Below are positions 49,201 through 60,802 of a stretch of DNA of 64,000 bases, piece after piece. The position numbers and the translations under genes were made by a program. Origin of the DNA: Cryptomeria japonica (taxonomy: Eukaryota > Streptophyta > Pinopsida > Cupressales > Cupressaceae); NCBI RefSeq assembly GCF_030272615.1, contig NC_081413.1, positions 157,299,849 through 157,363,848 of the forward strand, written 5' to 3'. Under the pieces are notes generated by a model that was not told where the DNA came from, did no database searches, and was given only the letters and a program-made list of their open reading frames with translations. How positions within the stretch are numbered: position 1 is the stretch's first letter; every line of letters starts with the position of its first letter.

Positions 49201-52153
49201 TCTAAATCAAAGGTATCTGATGCAAAAATTTTAAACAGTTATGATTTGTAGATTGCCATGAAAAACAATTATTCCTATGAACCAATGTTATAAAATCACC
49301 ATATTCCATTAAATATTTCACAATTTTTATCATCTAAATTATATATAAGATTATTTATTTTTAAAATTCTAATATCTAATTTTTCCTTTGTGCATTAAGG
49401 AACCATGCTTCAAGGTGGTTTTAATTATGATCTTTGAACAAATACTTTTTAAATGTCAATAGTTAAACTTAATTTAAATTTACAAATTTTTTTCTTAAAA
49501 ATCGATTCTTATAATAAGAGTCTCTATACTATGTATATATACAATTTCACAACTATAAGTATAAACTTTATCTAATGTTCCATTGAATTGAAATAAACCC
49601 TGGATTAAATCTATTCGCGCTTCAACAAATTAAAACCTACTCTCTGTTGTGGAAACAGTAACCTCAACTTAATTTTTTGTAAAGATCTTTTCAAATAACA
49701 TCAAATGAAAATATCTTAACCTGACTACTCTATTATATAAAGATTAAATAAATTAGAAACTAAATGCAACATGGTCCATCAGAAATGTGTATATACAATT
49801 TCACCACTGTAAGTATAACCTTTATCTAATATTCCATTGAATTGAAACAAACTCTGCATTAAATCTATTCACACTTCAACAAACTGAAACCTACTCTTTG
49901 TTCTGGAAACAGTAACCTCTCTCTGCTTGGAAGGAGTAACCCCAACCTAATTTTTTTTAAAGATCTTTTCAAATATCATCAAATGAAAATATCTTAACCT
50001 CACTAATCTATTATATAAAGATTAAATAAATTAGAAACCAAATGCAGTATGGTCCATCCGAAATGTGTATGTATATACAGTTTCACCACTGTAAGTATAA
50101 CCTTTATCTAATGTTCCATTGAATTGAAACAAACCCTACATTAAATCTATTCACACTTCAACAAACTAAAACATACTCTCTGTTCTGGAAAGAGTAACCC
50201 CAACCTAATTTTTTTAAAAATCTTTTCAAATATCATCAAATGAAGATATCTTAGCCTCACTAATCTATTATATAAAGATAAAATAAATTATAAACCAAAC
50301 GCAACATGGTCCATTAGAAATGTGTATATACAATTGCACCACTGGAAGTATAACCTTTATCTAATGTTCCATTGAATTGAAACAAACCCTACATTAAATC
50401 TATTCACACTTCAACAAACTAAAACCTACTCTCTGTAGAAACAGTAACCTCAAACTAATATTTTGTAAAGATCTTTTCAAATATCATCAAATGAAAATAT
50501 CTTAACCTCACTAATCTATTATATAAAGATTAAATAAATTAGAAACCAAATGCAACATGGTCCATCAGAAATGTGTATATACAGTTTCACCATTGTAATT
50601 ATAACCTTTATCTAATGTTCCATTGAATTGAAACAAACCCTACATTAAATCTATTCACACTTCAACAAACTAAAACCTACTCTTTGTGGAAACAGTAACA
50701 TCAGAAATGTGTATATACAATTTCACCACTGTAAGTATCTAATGTTCAATTGAATTGAAACAAACCCTACATTAAATCTATTCACACTTCAACAAACTAA
50801 AACCTACTCTCTGTTGTGGAAACAGTAACCTCAACCTAAGTTTTTGTAAAGATCTTTTCAAATAACATCAAATGAAAATATCTTAGTTCCCCACTAATCT
50901 ATTATATAAAAATTAAATAAATTAGAAACCAAATGCAGCGTGGTCCATCAAGAAATGTGTATATACAATTTCACCACTGTAAGTATAACCTTTATCTAAT
51001 ATTCCATTGAATTGAAACAAACCCTACATTAAATCTATTCACACTTCAACAAACTAAAACCTACTCTTTATTGTGAAAACAATAACCTCAATCTATTTTT
51101 TTGTAAACATATTTTCAAATAGCATCAAATGAAAATATCACAACCTCACTAATCTATTATATAAAAATTAAATAAATTAGAAATCAAATGCAACATGGTC
51201 CATCAGAAATGTGTATATGAGACTGTAGTGGGAGCTCCTAAACAACAAAACAAATAATCTATATGAGACTTAGGTCCAAGCTCTCAAACAACCTAACATA
51301 TAAGCTTATATGAGACTCGGGTCCAACAACCTAGCAAATAAGCTATATGAGACTCTGGTCTCAACTTCCAAGCTACCCAACAAATATGCAATATGATTAC
51401 ATTATGGTCTAATCTATAATATTTACCCAATATTCTAAAACGATGAATAACCTTAATCAACATACCCTATACCCACATATATCCATAGCTTCAATTATAT
51501 CCTACTAAAATCAACCACAAACTTAACCCTAAACCCTAAAGAGACTCTTACCTCAAATTCCTAACCTTAATCAACATACTCGATACCCACATATATCGGT
51601 AGCTTCGATTATATTCTATTAAAATCATCTACTAATCTTAACCCTAAAGAGATTGTAACTTCAAATTCCATCATATTAGAATCACTACAAATCTCACTTT
51701 TCCAATAAAGTATCACATCATTCATCAAATCTATAAACATTGACTGATATATTATCAATAAACTACCTTGATTCAACCCTAACCTAATTCCACATCACTA
51801 TAATCCTATCTAAATCTTATTCATCTGTACTAGGAAAAAAATATAAAACATTATAAATTGTTTCTTTTTTTGTTTCTAAATTTGATTGTGTTCCCTTTTT
51901 TGGCATCAACATTTCGGATCACACTCTTTGATCCATCATTAGGATGATAGAGAGCTTGAAGAGTAGTAGAATAATCACTCCTTGAGTTCTCTATCAGATG
52001 GATAGAGTGTGATAGATTGCAGAAAACTTATAACAACATCATTAGTATTAGCATACCTCTATCATTGCTGCCATCATTTCCATTTTTAGGAAAATAATAT
52101 GATAAGAGCTCCTCTAAAGACTCATTCGAGAGAAGGGTATGACAGTGCTCCAT
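46243..52153 (-). CDS. AINTEGUMENTA-like AP2 transcription factor, intact copy
   Basis: Nine exons on the minus strand: 52153-52057, 49216-48754, 48627-48545, 48193-48185, 48036-47948, 47832-47759, 47451-47401, 47273-47197, 47081-46243. They sum to 1782 nt, 593 residues. All introns are GT-AG and phases match. AP2 repeat 1 covers about residues 181-247 ([34 protein letters not shown]). The linker is 248-281. AP2 repeat 2 covers about 283-346 ([38 protein letters not shown]). A basic stretch [13 protein letters not shown] precedes repeat 1 and may serve nuclear import. The 83-9-89-74-51-77 exon series and S-L-P-I-G after repeat 2 fit the ANT/PLT group, nuclear DNA-binding regulators of growth. 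Repeat 1 starts KYRGVAK where the family usually has IYRGVTR, so it is divergent. Exons 1-3 also exist in a second copy to the right. Confidence 0.88.
48185..48193 (-). other. 9-nt micro-exon of the AP2 gene
   Basis: TATATTTGG between acceptor CAG (48196-48194) and donor GTGAG (48184-48180). With flanking exons it reads R-Q-V-Y-L-G-G. A 9-nt exon encoding V-Y-L is a known hallmark of AP2/ANT/WRI1-type genes. It is absent from the right-hand partial copy, which stops one exon earlier. Confidence 0.93.
49500..51215. repeat. About 250-bp tandem array in intron 1, left copy
   Basis: The marker TGGTCCATC or a close variant recurs at about 49772, 50050, 50307, 50558, 50941 and 51196; spacings are 278, 257, 251, then a fused unit, then 255. 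Units carry ATGTGTATATACAATTTCAC and CTATTATATAAAGATTAAAT. A deletion near 50696 fuses two units. Followed by short repeats of TATATGAGACT at 51221-51400. Confidence 0.9.
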
Positions 52154-52260
52154 TTCGCAATTTTGGATCCCTATACTATATTTTTAATCTAATAAATACT
52201 GACGCACATATTTATCCCAGATACGAGATGACCTAATTTGAAGAAAGATTATAAAACTAT
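52154..52260 (-). promoter_or_regulatory. Short upstream segment of the intact AP2 copy
   Basis: Only about 107 bp upstream of the ATG are shared with the right copy (56252-56358). Beyond the junction lies exon-3 sequence of the duplicate. An AT-rich TAAAAATATAG stretch about 20-35 bp before the ATG could act as a TATA-like element, but it is also close enough to be 5' leader. Confidence 0.55.
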
Positions 52261-55200
52261 TGTCTACCCTTTCGTTTGTGACCTCCTTTAATGAAGCCGT
52301 TGTCCCACAAATGGGCTTCATATCTCCCTGTCGATTTATGTCTGCAAGACAAAATGTCAAAGATATAACCTTTTATTTATAGCTTTCTTCTATTTTAGAA
52401 AATCAGATACATGGACTTTGAAAAAATTATAACAGCTAAATCAGATGCAGGCTTATATATAGCTTACTTGGCGACTCCACGGTACTTTGAAGTTCTTACT
52501 GAAGTTCTTACTGAAGTTCTTTTGAACATGGGATTTCTTGCTCCTGTTTGGTTCAGACTGAGTGTTTTGTTATCAGGAGGACAAACTTCATTACTACCCA
52601 TTGAAACAGGAGTAGGAACCAAAGCAAAAGCATTTTCTGTAGTAGAAATGGTTGAAGGCGTGCTTGGCTGAGTATTTCCATTCACAGGCAAAGTCAGACC
52701 ACAATTAGCATTAGTTACATTATAACTTTCTGTATTTGCAGAAGTAGTAGAAAAGCTCCCCCTAACGGAGGCTTTGGTTGCAGATTGATTTCTCAGAACA
52801 GTCTCCCTCGCAGGCTGCTCAAATAAACCATGCACAGAATTCTGAAAGCTTGAGTCATCATTATCACTACAAGCGAACTGCAATGCATTGTTGGGACTTG
52901 AAGGTGCAACGTTATCTAAATCAAAGGTATCTGATGCAAAATTTTTAAACAGTTATGATTTGTAGATTGCCATGAAAAACAATTATTCTTATGAACCAAT
53001 GTTATAAAATCTAGCCTTTTCAAATGTCACCTTAACCATATTCCATTAAATATTTCACAATTTTTATCATCTAAATTATATATAATATTATTTATTTTTA
53101 AAATTCTAATATCTAATTTTTGCATTGTGCATTAAGGAACCATGCTTCAAGATGGTTTTAATTATGATCTTTGAACAAATACTTTTTAAAGGTCAATAGT
53201 TAAACTTCATTTAATTTTACAATTTTTTTTCTTAAAAATCGATTCTACTTATAATAAGAGTCTCTATACTATGCATATATACAATTTCACAACTATAAGT
53301 ATAACTTTTATCTAATGTTCCATTCAATTGAAACAAACCCTGCATTAAATCTATTGAGGCTTCAACAAACTAAAACCTTCTCTCTACTATGGAAACAACA
53401 ACCTCAACCTAATTTTTTGTAAAGATCTTTTCAAATAACATCAAATGAAAATATCTTAACCTCACTATTCTATTATATAAAGATTAAATAAATTAGAAAC
53501 CAAATGCAACATGGTCCATCAGAAATGTGTATATACAATTTCACCACTGTAAGTATAATCTTTATCTAATGTTCCATTGAATTGAAACAAACTCTGCATT
53601 AAATCTATTCACACTTCAACAAACTAAAACCTACTCTCTGTGGAAACAGTAACCTCAACATAATTGTTTGTTAACCTCAACCTAATTGTTTGTAAAGATA
53701 TTTTCAAATAGCATAAAATGAAAATATCTTAACCTCACTAATCTATTATATAAAGATTAAATAAATTAGAAACCAAATGCAGTATGGTCCATCCGAAATG
53801 TGTATGTATATACAATTTCACCACTGTAAGTATAACCTTTATCTAATGTTCCATTGAATTGAAACAAACCCTACATTAAATCTATTCACACTTCAACAAA
53901 CTAAAACATACTCTTTGTTGTGGAAAGAGTAACCCCAACCTAATTTTTTTAAAGATCTTTTCAAATATCATCAAATGAAAATATCTTAACTTCACTAATC
54001 TATTATATAAAGATTAAATAAATTAGAAACCAAATGCAACATGGTCCATCTGAAATGTGTATATACAATTTCACCACTGGAAGTATAACCTTTATCTAAT
54101 GTTCCATTGAATTGAAACAAACCCTACATTAAATCTATTCACACTTCAACAAACTAAAACCTACTCTCTGTGGAAACAATAATCTCAACCTAATTGTTTG
54201 TAAAGATCTTTTCAAATAACATCAAATGAAAATATCTTAACCTCACTTATCTATTTTATAAAGATTAAATAAATTAGAAATTAAATGCAACATGGTCCAT
54301 CAGAAATGTGTATATACAATTTCACCATTGGAAGTATAACCTTTATCTAATGTTCCATTGACTTGAAACAAGCCCTACATTAAATCTATTCACACTTCAA
54401 CAAACTAAAACCTACTCTCTGAAACAGTAACCTCAACCTAATATTTTGTAAAGATCTTTTCAAATATCATCAAATGAAAATATCTTAACCTAACTAATCT
54501 ATTATATAAAGATTAAATAAATTAGAAACCAAATGCAACATGGTCCATCAAAAATGTGTATATACAGTTTCACCATTGTATGTATAACCTTTATCTAATG
54601 TTCCATTGAATTGAAACAAACCCTACATTAAATCTATTCACACTTCAACAAACTAAAACCTACTCTTTGTGGAAACAGTAACCTCAACCTAATTGTTTGA
54701 AAAGATCTTTTCAAATAACACCAAATGAAAATATCTTAACCTCACTAATCTATTATATAAAGATTAAATAAATTAGGAACCCAATGCAACATGGTCCATC
54801 AGAAATGTGTATATACAATTTCACCACTGTAAGTATCTAATGTTCAATTGAATTGAAACAAACCCTACATTAAATCTATTCACACTTCAACAAACTAAAA
54901 CCTACTCTCTGCTGTGGAAACAGTAACCTCAACCTAAGTTTTTGTAAAGATCTTTTCAAATAACATCAAATGAAAATATCTTAGTTCCCCACTAATCTAT
55001 TATATAAAAATTAAATAAATTAGAAACCAAATGCAACGTGGTCCATCAAGAAATGTGTATATACAATTTCACCACTGTAAGTATAACCTTTATCTAATAT
55101 TCCATTGAATTGAAACAAACCCTACATTAAATCTATTCACACTTCAACAAACTAAAACCTACTCTCTATTGTGAAAACAATAACCTCAATCTATTTTTTT

Positions 55201-56251
55201 GTAAACATATTTTCAAATAGCATCAAATGAAAATATCACAACCTCACTAATCTATTATATAAAAATTAAATAAATTAGAAATCAAATGCAACATGGTCCA
55301 TGAGAAATGTGTATATGAGACTGTAGTGGGAGCTCCTAAACAACAAAACAAATAATCTATATGAGACTCAGGTCCAAGCTCTCAAACAACCTAACATATA
55401 AGCTTATATGAGACTCAGGTCCAACAACCTAGCAAATAAGCTATATGAGACTCTGGTCTCAACTTCCAAGCTACCCAACAAATATGCAATATGATTACAT
55501 TATGGTCTAATCTATAATATTTACCCAATATTCTAAAATGATGAATAACCTTAATCAACATACCCTATACCCACATATATCCATAGCTTCAATTATATCC
55601 TACTAAAATCAACCACAAACTTAACCCTAAACCCTAAAGAGACTCTTACCTCAAATTCCTAACCTTAATCAACATACTCGATACCCACATATATCGGTAG
55701 CTTCGATTATATTCTATTAAAATCATCTACTAATCTTAACCCTAAAGAGACTGTAACTTCAAATTCCATCATATTAGAATCACTACAAATCTCACTTTTC
55801 CAATAAAGTATCACATCATTCATCAAATCTATAAACATTGACTGATATATTATCAATAAACTACCTTGATTCAACCCTAACCTAATTTCACATCACTATA
55901 ATCCTATCTAAACCTTATTCATTTGTACTAGGAAAAAAATATAAAACATTATAAATTGTTTCTTTTTTTGTTTCTAAATTTGATTGTGTTCCCTTTTTTG
56001 GCATCAACATTTCGGATTACACTCTTTGATCCATCATTAGGATGATAGAGAGCTTGAAGAGTAGTAGAATAATCACTCCTTGAGTTCTCTATCAGATGGA
56101 TAGAGTGTGATAGATTGCAGAAAACTTATAACAACATCATTAGTATTAGCATACCTCTATCATTGCTGCCATCATTTCCATTTTTAGGAAAATAATATGA
56201 TAAGAGCTCCTCTAAAGACTCATTCGAGAGAAGGGTATGACAGTGCTCCAT
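52257..56251 (-). pseudogene. Partial AP2 gene duplicate (exons 1-3 only)
   Basis: Exon 1 copy 56251-56155, exon 2 copy 52930-52468, exon 3 copy 52341-52260. The exon 1 and exon 2 splice sites are kept and all three exons are open. Exon 3 loses its last base and its donor at the junction and runs straight into an in-frame TAG (52259-52257). If transcribed and spliced normally up to there it would give about 214 residues ending G-R-Q in the first half of AP2 repeat 1. Exon 2 differs from the intact copy at R81Q, C102Y, F113L, A125S and T162G. Such a product lacks a complete DNA-binding domain. The upstream DNA beyond 56359 is unique, so this copy holds the original promoter side. Confidence 0.88.
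53250..55315. repeat. About 250-bp tandem array in intron 1, right copy
   Basis: Same array as 49500-51215 but longer. The marker recurs near 53512, 53785, 54042, 54293, 54541, 54792, 55039 and 55294, spacings 247-273. Eight markers are present against six in the left copy. The TATATGAGACT repeats follow at 55312-55500. Confidence 0.9.
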
Positions 56252-56480
56252 TTCGCAATTTTGGATCCCTATACTATATTTTTAATCTAATAAATACTGA
56301 CGCACATATTTATCCCAGATACGAGATGACCTAATTTGAAGAAAGATTATAAAACTATTACTCCTATATGTACCAATACTAACCTAGCCCTAGCCGAGTT
56401 ATTATAAGAGTGCAATGACGGCTATCTATTGAAATGAAAAGGTTACTCAGTTTTGGCGGGGTGATTGTATTTGGCACTAG
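56252..56480 (-). promoter_or_regulatory. Probable original AP2 promoter, next to the truncated copy
   Basis: It contains the same AT-rich proximal stretch, plus unique DNA beyond 56359. On the plus strand TTTTGGCGGG at 56451-56460 fits the plant E2F site pattern WTTSSCSS, which would suit a proliferation gene. This is a short degenerate motif and could be chance. Confidence 0.4.
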
Positions 56481-56907
56481 TGACGAGAGGGAAGTCTTAA
56501 ATATTATTTTTTTTAACTAATGTACACGTTTTTTTTTTTCGCTAACCCTAAATTATAGGGCTTGTGTAAATATAGTTAATGTTATGTTTTATTTTTAATT
56601 ATTATTAATTATTGTTTTGGAAAAGGCATTATTTAATGTAGGGCATTTTAAAAATAGTTTGTTTTATTTTTAGTTATATTTTTATTAAATATTTTTCTAT
56701 CAATTAATATTAGATTATTATTAAAATATTTTAATTTTGAGATTTAATTATATAACCTTGATGTATATATATACATATTTTATGTATTAAAATTAAATTT
56801 TGTTTTCTTTATTGATTATAATTATTTAATTTTAAGATTTATTTATATATGATTTTATATTCATGTATAAATTATAAGAAAATAAAATGTAATTATTTAA
56901 TTTAGTT
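56481..56907. other. AT-rich, no recognisable gene
   Basis: Extremely AT-rich with poly-T and TTATTAATT-type runs. No reading frame of interest and no repeat shared with the rest of the window. Confidence 0.65.
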
Positions 56908-57968
56908 TTTATTTCTACATTTTATGTTACTATGGATGTTCATGGTGTTCAAGGTAAGATACTTGAGTTTACTCCTGATTAAGTTTACATTAGGGACATG
57001 GAGACTAGAGATGTCATTACTATAGGAGTGGTGGATTATTCATCTTGATTGTATTTCTTCTCTCATTTTGCTCGTGATGATGATTTCACTTTGACTGATG
57101 TTGACACCCTTCCATCAAGAGTGAATCATGTTTGTGAGGAGAAGTTTAGACACTTAAATATTGGTGTTCTTGAGATGAGTGTTGAACTTCCTACTCCTCC
57201 ACCTCCTCCTTATTTAGACTTGAGATCTACTCTTCAATAGGTTGATCATAGTGTTTCAAATCTTTCTTTGTGTGATGAGTTTTTGACACATGTTTCTGAT
57301 TTGTTTGTTGAGTCTCATATTGCAGATTTAGGAGACATACTTGAGGGATTTCTCTTCTCTTTAATGACTATTGCATAGTAGTTGGACATTCATCTACCCT
57401 GTCTTTGGATATTAACATTCATGAGTGTCCTCCTTCACTTGATTTGTCAAGTTGAGGGTTCAGTTTTATCATGCTTATGTGATGGCTTCTTCAAGCTTGG
57501 AGACTCGTACTCATTTTTAAGAGATTTATGCTTGGAGAATTCCTTTCTCTTTCTTTTTGCTAGACATGGAGTGGCTTCTTCATCGTTCAGTAGACTTGTT
57601 TCTCTATAAGGGGAGATGTGTTTCTTGTAGGCATTGGATCATATTTTATTTTTAGGCATACTTCATCAACATTGGAGCATCTTTATTATGAGAGGATATC
57701 ATGTCTCTCTTTTTCCTTGTTAGTGGGGGATATTAGATTGTATATACATGATGTATGTAGTTCTTGGGGGATCATGAGTCCTTTATTTATCACCATTTTC
57801 TTATTTATTTTCTCTCTTTTGGAGAAGTGTTTCATACCATCTCATTTTATACTTTTCTCTAATTGTGTGAGATTGCACTTTTCATTGTACATGGTTACCC
57901 AACATGGCCTAGTAGCTAGGACCCATATTGCATAATATTGTACTCACTAAGTTTCACTTAAGGAGGGG
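56908..57968 (+). pseudogene. R8: 3' part of an R4-type gag-only copia
   Basis: Closely related to 19045-20106. It begins abruptly inside gag with the sequence matching F-V-S-T-F-N-A-T-M-D-V-Y-G-A-K-G, runs through S-L-T-D-V-D-T-L-P-S-R-V-N-H-V-C-E-E, and ends in a purine run GGAGGGG at 57962-57968. The 5' side, including the array seen in R4, is missing. Only short frames remain open (57049-57240, 57618-57935). Confidence 0.75.
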
Positions 57969-58675
57969 TGTTGATGTAATTAAGTGTTGTACCTAGTAAA
58001 CTCTTCACATACATCCACATTACACTTATTACTTAAGTTTACTTAGTGACTACTTTAGGAACATTCCCACTACAAGTGGAATTCTCACCTTGGGTGGACT
58101 TATAACACTATCACTTATTCACCTTACGTGGGTTATCAACTATCATTTGCATAAGATTATGACACTTATCAACATCGTGTGTAATCCTTCATTTGACCAT
58201 GCCTTTGCACATGCAATGGTCATCAAGTACATTTTCAAGTCCATTAGCAATGTCATGAAGCTTGTATTGGTAAGTAATCTTTCTTGCCATTCTCTCTTGT
58301 GGAAGTTATTTTGGTCTTTAGAGATCTTGGGGGTTTTGTAGAGTCACCAAATACTCTAATAGTCTCAAAGATCATTGATGAATGGTTTGTTGAACCTAAA
58401 TTTCCATAATGATGATCATCGACATCAGTGAACATAGAAATAGTTACTATTTTGATCACAAAAGCTGTGAACCTTTTGATCGCAAAGATTATTGTTAAAA
58501 TTGACCACAAATGTCATTGCTAAATTTTTCAAGGTTTTGATTACAAAAGATTGTTGTGGAAATTAATTGAAGAAATTATTGATAATTTTGTGAAGGGTAT
58601 GATCGCACAGAAATTTGGAAATGCTTCACCATTTTTTTTGATATAAGAATGACAACCATTTTATTAGGGATATGA
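57969..58675 (+). repeat. R8 3' LTR
   Basis: Starts TGTTGATGTAATTAAG after the purine run and matches 20107-20795. The right end is uncertain by about 15 bp. Confidence 0.7.
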
Positions 58676-58693
58676 TGAAAAAAAGTAATAAAG

Positions 58694-59106
58694 TGTTAGA
58701 GAAATGACGAGCCCATGAAGCTTTGAAGTTGTGCACACTTCAATGGATTAACCTAGAAACTATTCAAACACACATAAGAATGTTGGAACTTGAGCAATGA
58801 AGAAGAAGGAGATCAAAGAGCACTGAATTTCTATGAATTGGTTTCTTATAATATACAAATGAGCTTGCTTATATAGGCAAGAGGCTAGACGATTGAGAGC
58901 ACAGGTAATGCCACGTGTCTCAATGAGATAAGAGAGTAGGTACAACTACACTATAACAAAATTAAATGCATAAAACTAACTCATCTCTATCTAGAATGAC
59001 AACTGAGATAACTAGAATGAACAATATTAAATGATTGTATTATGTGACAAATAAAGCTATCCTAACTTAATTAGAGTAAATAGAATATATCTAATTTTCT
59101 CCAACA
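58694..59106 (-). repeat. R9 3' LTR
   Basis: 413 bp, TGTTGGAGAAAATTAG on the minus strand from 59106. The partner is 60803-61193. Confidence 0.85.
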
Positions 59107-59989
59107 CTCCTCCTTAAGTGCAACTTAGGGAGAAATTATTATCCATGTGATGTAAGACTAAGTATGAAGATGCAATATGCGAAGACTAGGCCATGTTAAG
59201 TATCCATACACAACTAATCATGCAACTAATCTCTCACAAACACAAACAAGAGAAAAACACATGGGACAAAACTCCTCTTCGAAAAAGAAATATGCAAGTT
59301 ACACTCAAGTAAGAGATCATGTGATGCATAGAGGTCTCACATCAATATCCCCTTAAAACTACATCCATCATGAGAATATAATACAATCACCCATCTAATG
59401 AAGACAAAGATAGAGATAACATTATCCCCATGATAAATAATCACCTAAAAAAATGGTAAGTATCTAAAGATAAAACGTGATCCAATGCTTACAAACAATA
59501 AGAAAGAACAAAACCATATATAGATGCAATGATGCTTCCCATTTTGTATATTCAAAAAAAGATGGAGGTGTGCATAATGAAGATAATTTCTCTAAAAGCT
59601 TTTCATGTGTCTTCTTGTCCGTGAAAGATGATAATGCCACACTCCAATCAAGTACACACCTAAACATATAAGAAAGTGACAAATTGAAAGTTTGTAGAAA
59701 TTAATATAGAACAAGATCCAAAGACCAGTATACTAAAATATTTCCTCCAACCAAATGGGAAAGACAACGATAGTCCTGATTTAGACGAGTACGGTTGATG
59801 GGAGGTGTTTGATGACAATTGACTGACGTTGGAAGGTACCAATATAATGGAGATGTCCTTCACCAAAAGACTCTCCTCCAGATATTCACAACCTTAAAAG
59901 AAAATATCTCAATCCAATCAACAATTTCATAGGTTGAATATATGTTGGAGGAAAAAAAACTGTCACTTCACAGTAGAAACGTATGACTG

Positions 59990-60630
59990 CAAGAAGAATA
60001 TCATTGCCAATAATAGTGTTGGAGGAAATACAATCTATCCCGAATGTCAATATAACGCTGCTCCAAAAAAATATCACTCCAAAGACTGCAATAATATCAG
60101 TAGTAAATTTTTTTTATTGTAGATCGCCACCCAAATCATACTACAACGACAAACTAGGTATGAGAATATCGCTGTTCACTTGGATAGGAAGGTTTTGCAA
60201 GAGGGATATCGCTACCAATAGTCTCAGATTGGTTGATATATTGCGCCAAGTTGATATATATCTTTGGAAGTGCAACACGGTTGGGATAAATCACTCTTTA
60301 GGCACTGCAGGTATGAATATCACTACAACTGACAAACAAAAGAAAAAAATATTGATATCGCTACAAGATCAACAATAATAATTGCTAAGGTAATGTATGT
60401 CACTGTGAGTAGGTGGATTTGTCGTTGCAAACAAGAAAAATAATATCGCACAGTTGTTATGACAAATTGAATGGAGGCAACTTCTGAAAAAATTGAGAAT
60501 TTTCAATGCCCTAAATGAAGTCAATTCCGGAAACAGGACAACGGAAGATTGAATAATAAATCACTCTCTCTAGTCATTGCAAATATATATGTCACTACAA
60601 TTTAAAGATGGAAAGAGGAAAAATGTCGCC
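59990..60630. repeat. Periodic ATATCRCTRCAA-like motif in the R9 interior
   Basis: About 12 variants of ATATCRCTRCAA occur at 30-100 bp spacing, near 59998, 60049, 60070, 60092, 60164, 60204, 60311, 60351, 60394, 60441, 60585 and 60622. The sequence between them is not obviously repeated. I do not recognise the motif. Confidence 0.55.
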
Positions 60631-60790
60631 AGGGTAAGGAAGAATAGAGTGAGGCGATTTCTGAAAAATCCAAGAATTTTTCAAAATTGAATTGATATGA
60701 ACTCTGTGAATTGATCTGTAGAAAGATAAATAACAGATCTGTTATCAACTACCCAATTCTCTGATGGGTAAGGTAATTTTCCTAGATGAA

Positions 60791-60802
60791 GCTCTAATAT
60801 CA
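60791..60802 (-). other. R9 primer binding site
   Basis: On the minus strand TGATATTAGAGC directly after the LTR; two bases differ from the initiator-Met consensus TGGTATCAGAGC. Confidence 0.75.

Larger units (their letters stand above)
48546..56359. repeat. Direct tandem duplication covering the 5' part of the AP2 gene
   Basis: The left unit is about 48547-52260 (3.71 kb) and the right unit about 52261-56359 (4.10 kb). The right unit starts with exon-3 sequence (TGTCTACCC at 52261, as at 48547), and both units end with AAAACTATT upstream of the start codon. The junction at 52260/52261 has only a T or TT of shared sequence, as in end-joining or template switching. Sequence is nearly identical outside the intronic array; the array accounts for the 384-bp length difference. 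Confidence 0.93.

Noticed and set aside
51520-51545. CCCTAAA repeats (also near 55620 and 24050) as interstitial telomere
   Set aside because: Only two adjacent copies at each site, well within chance or telo-box level, and two of the sites are duplicates of one another.
52260-56251. The right-hand AP2 copy as a second full gene
   Set aside because: It has only exons 1-3 and stops at the junction; no copies of exons 4-9 are to its left before the intact gene starts.
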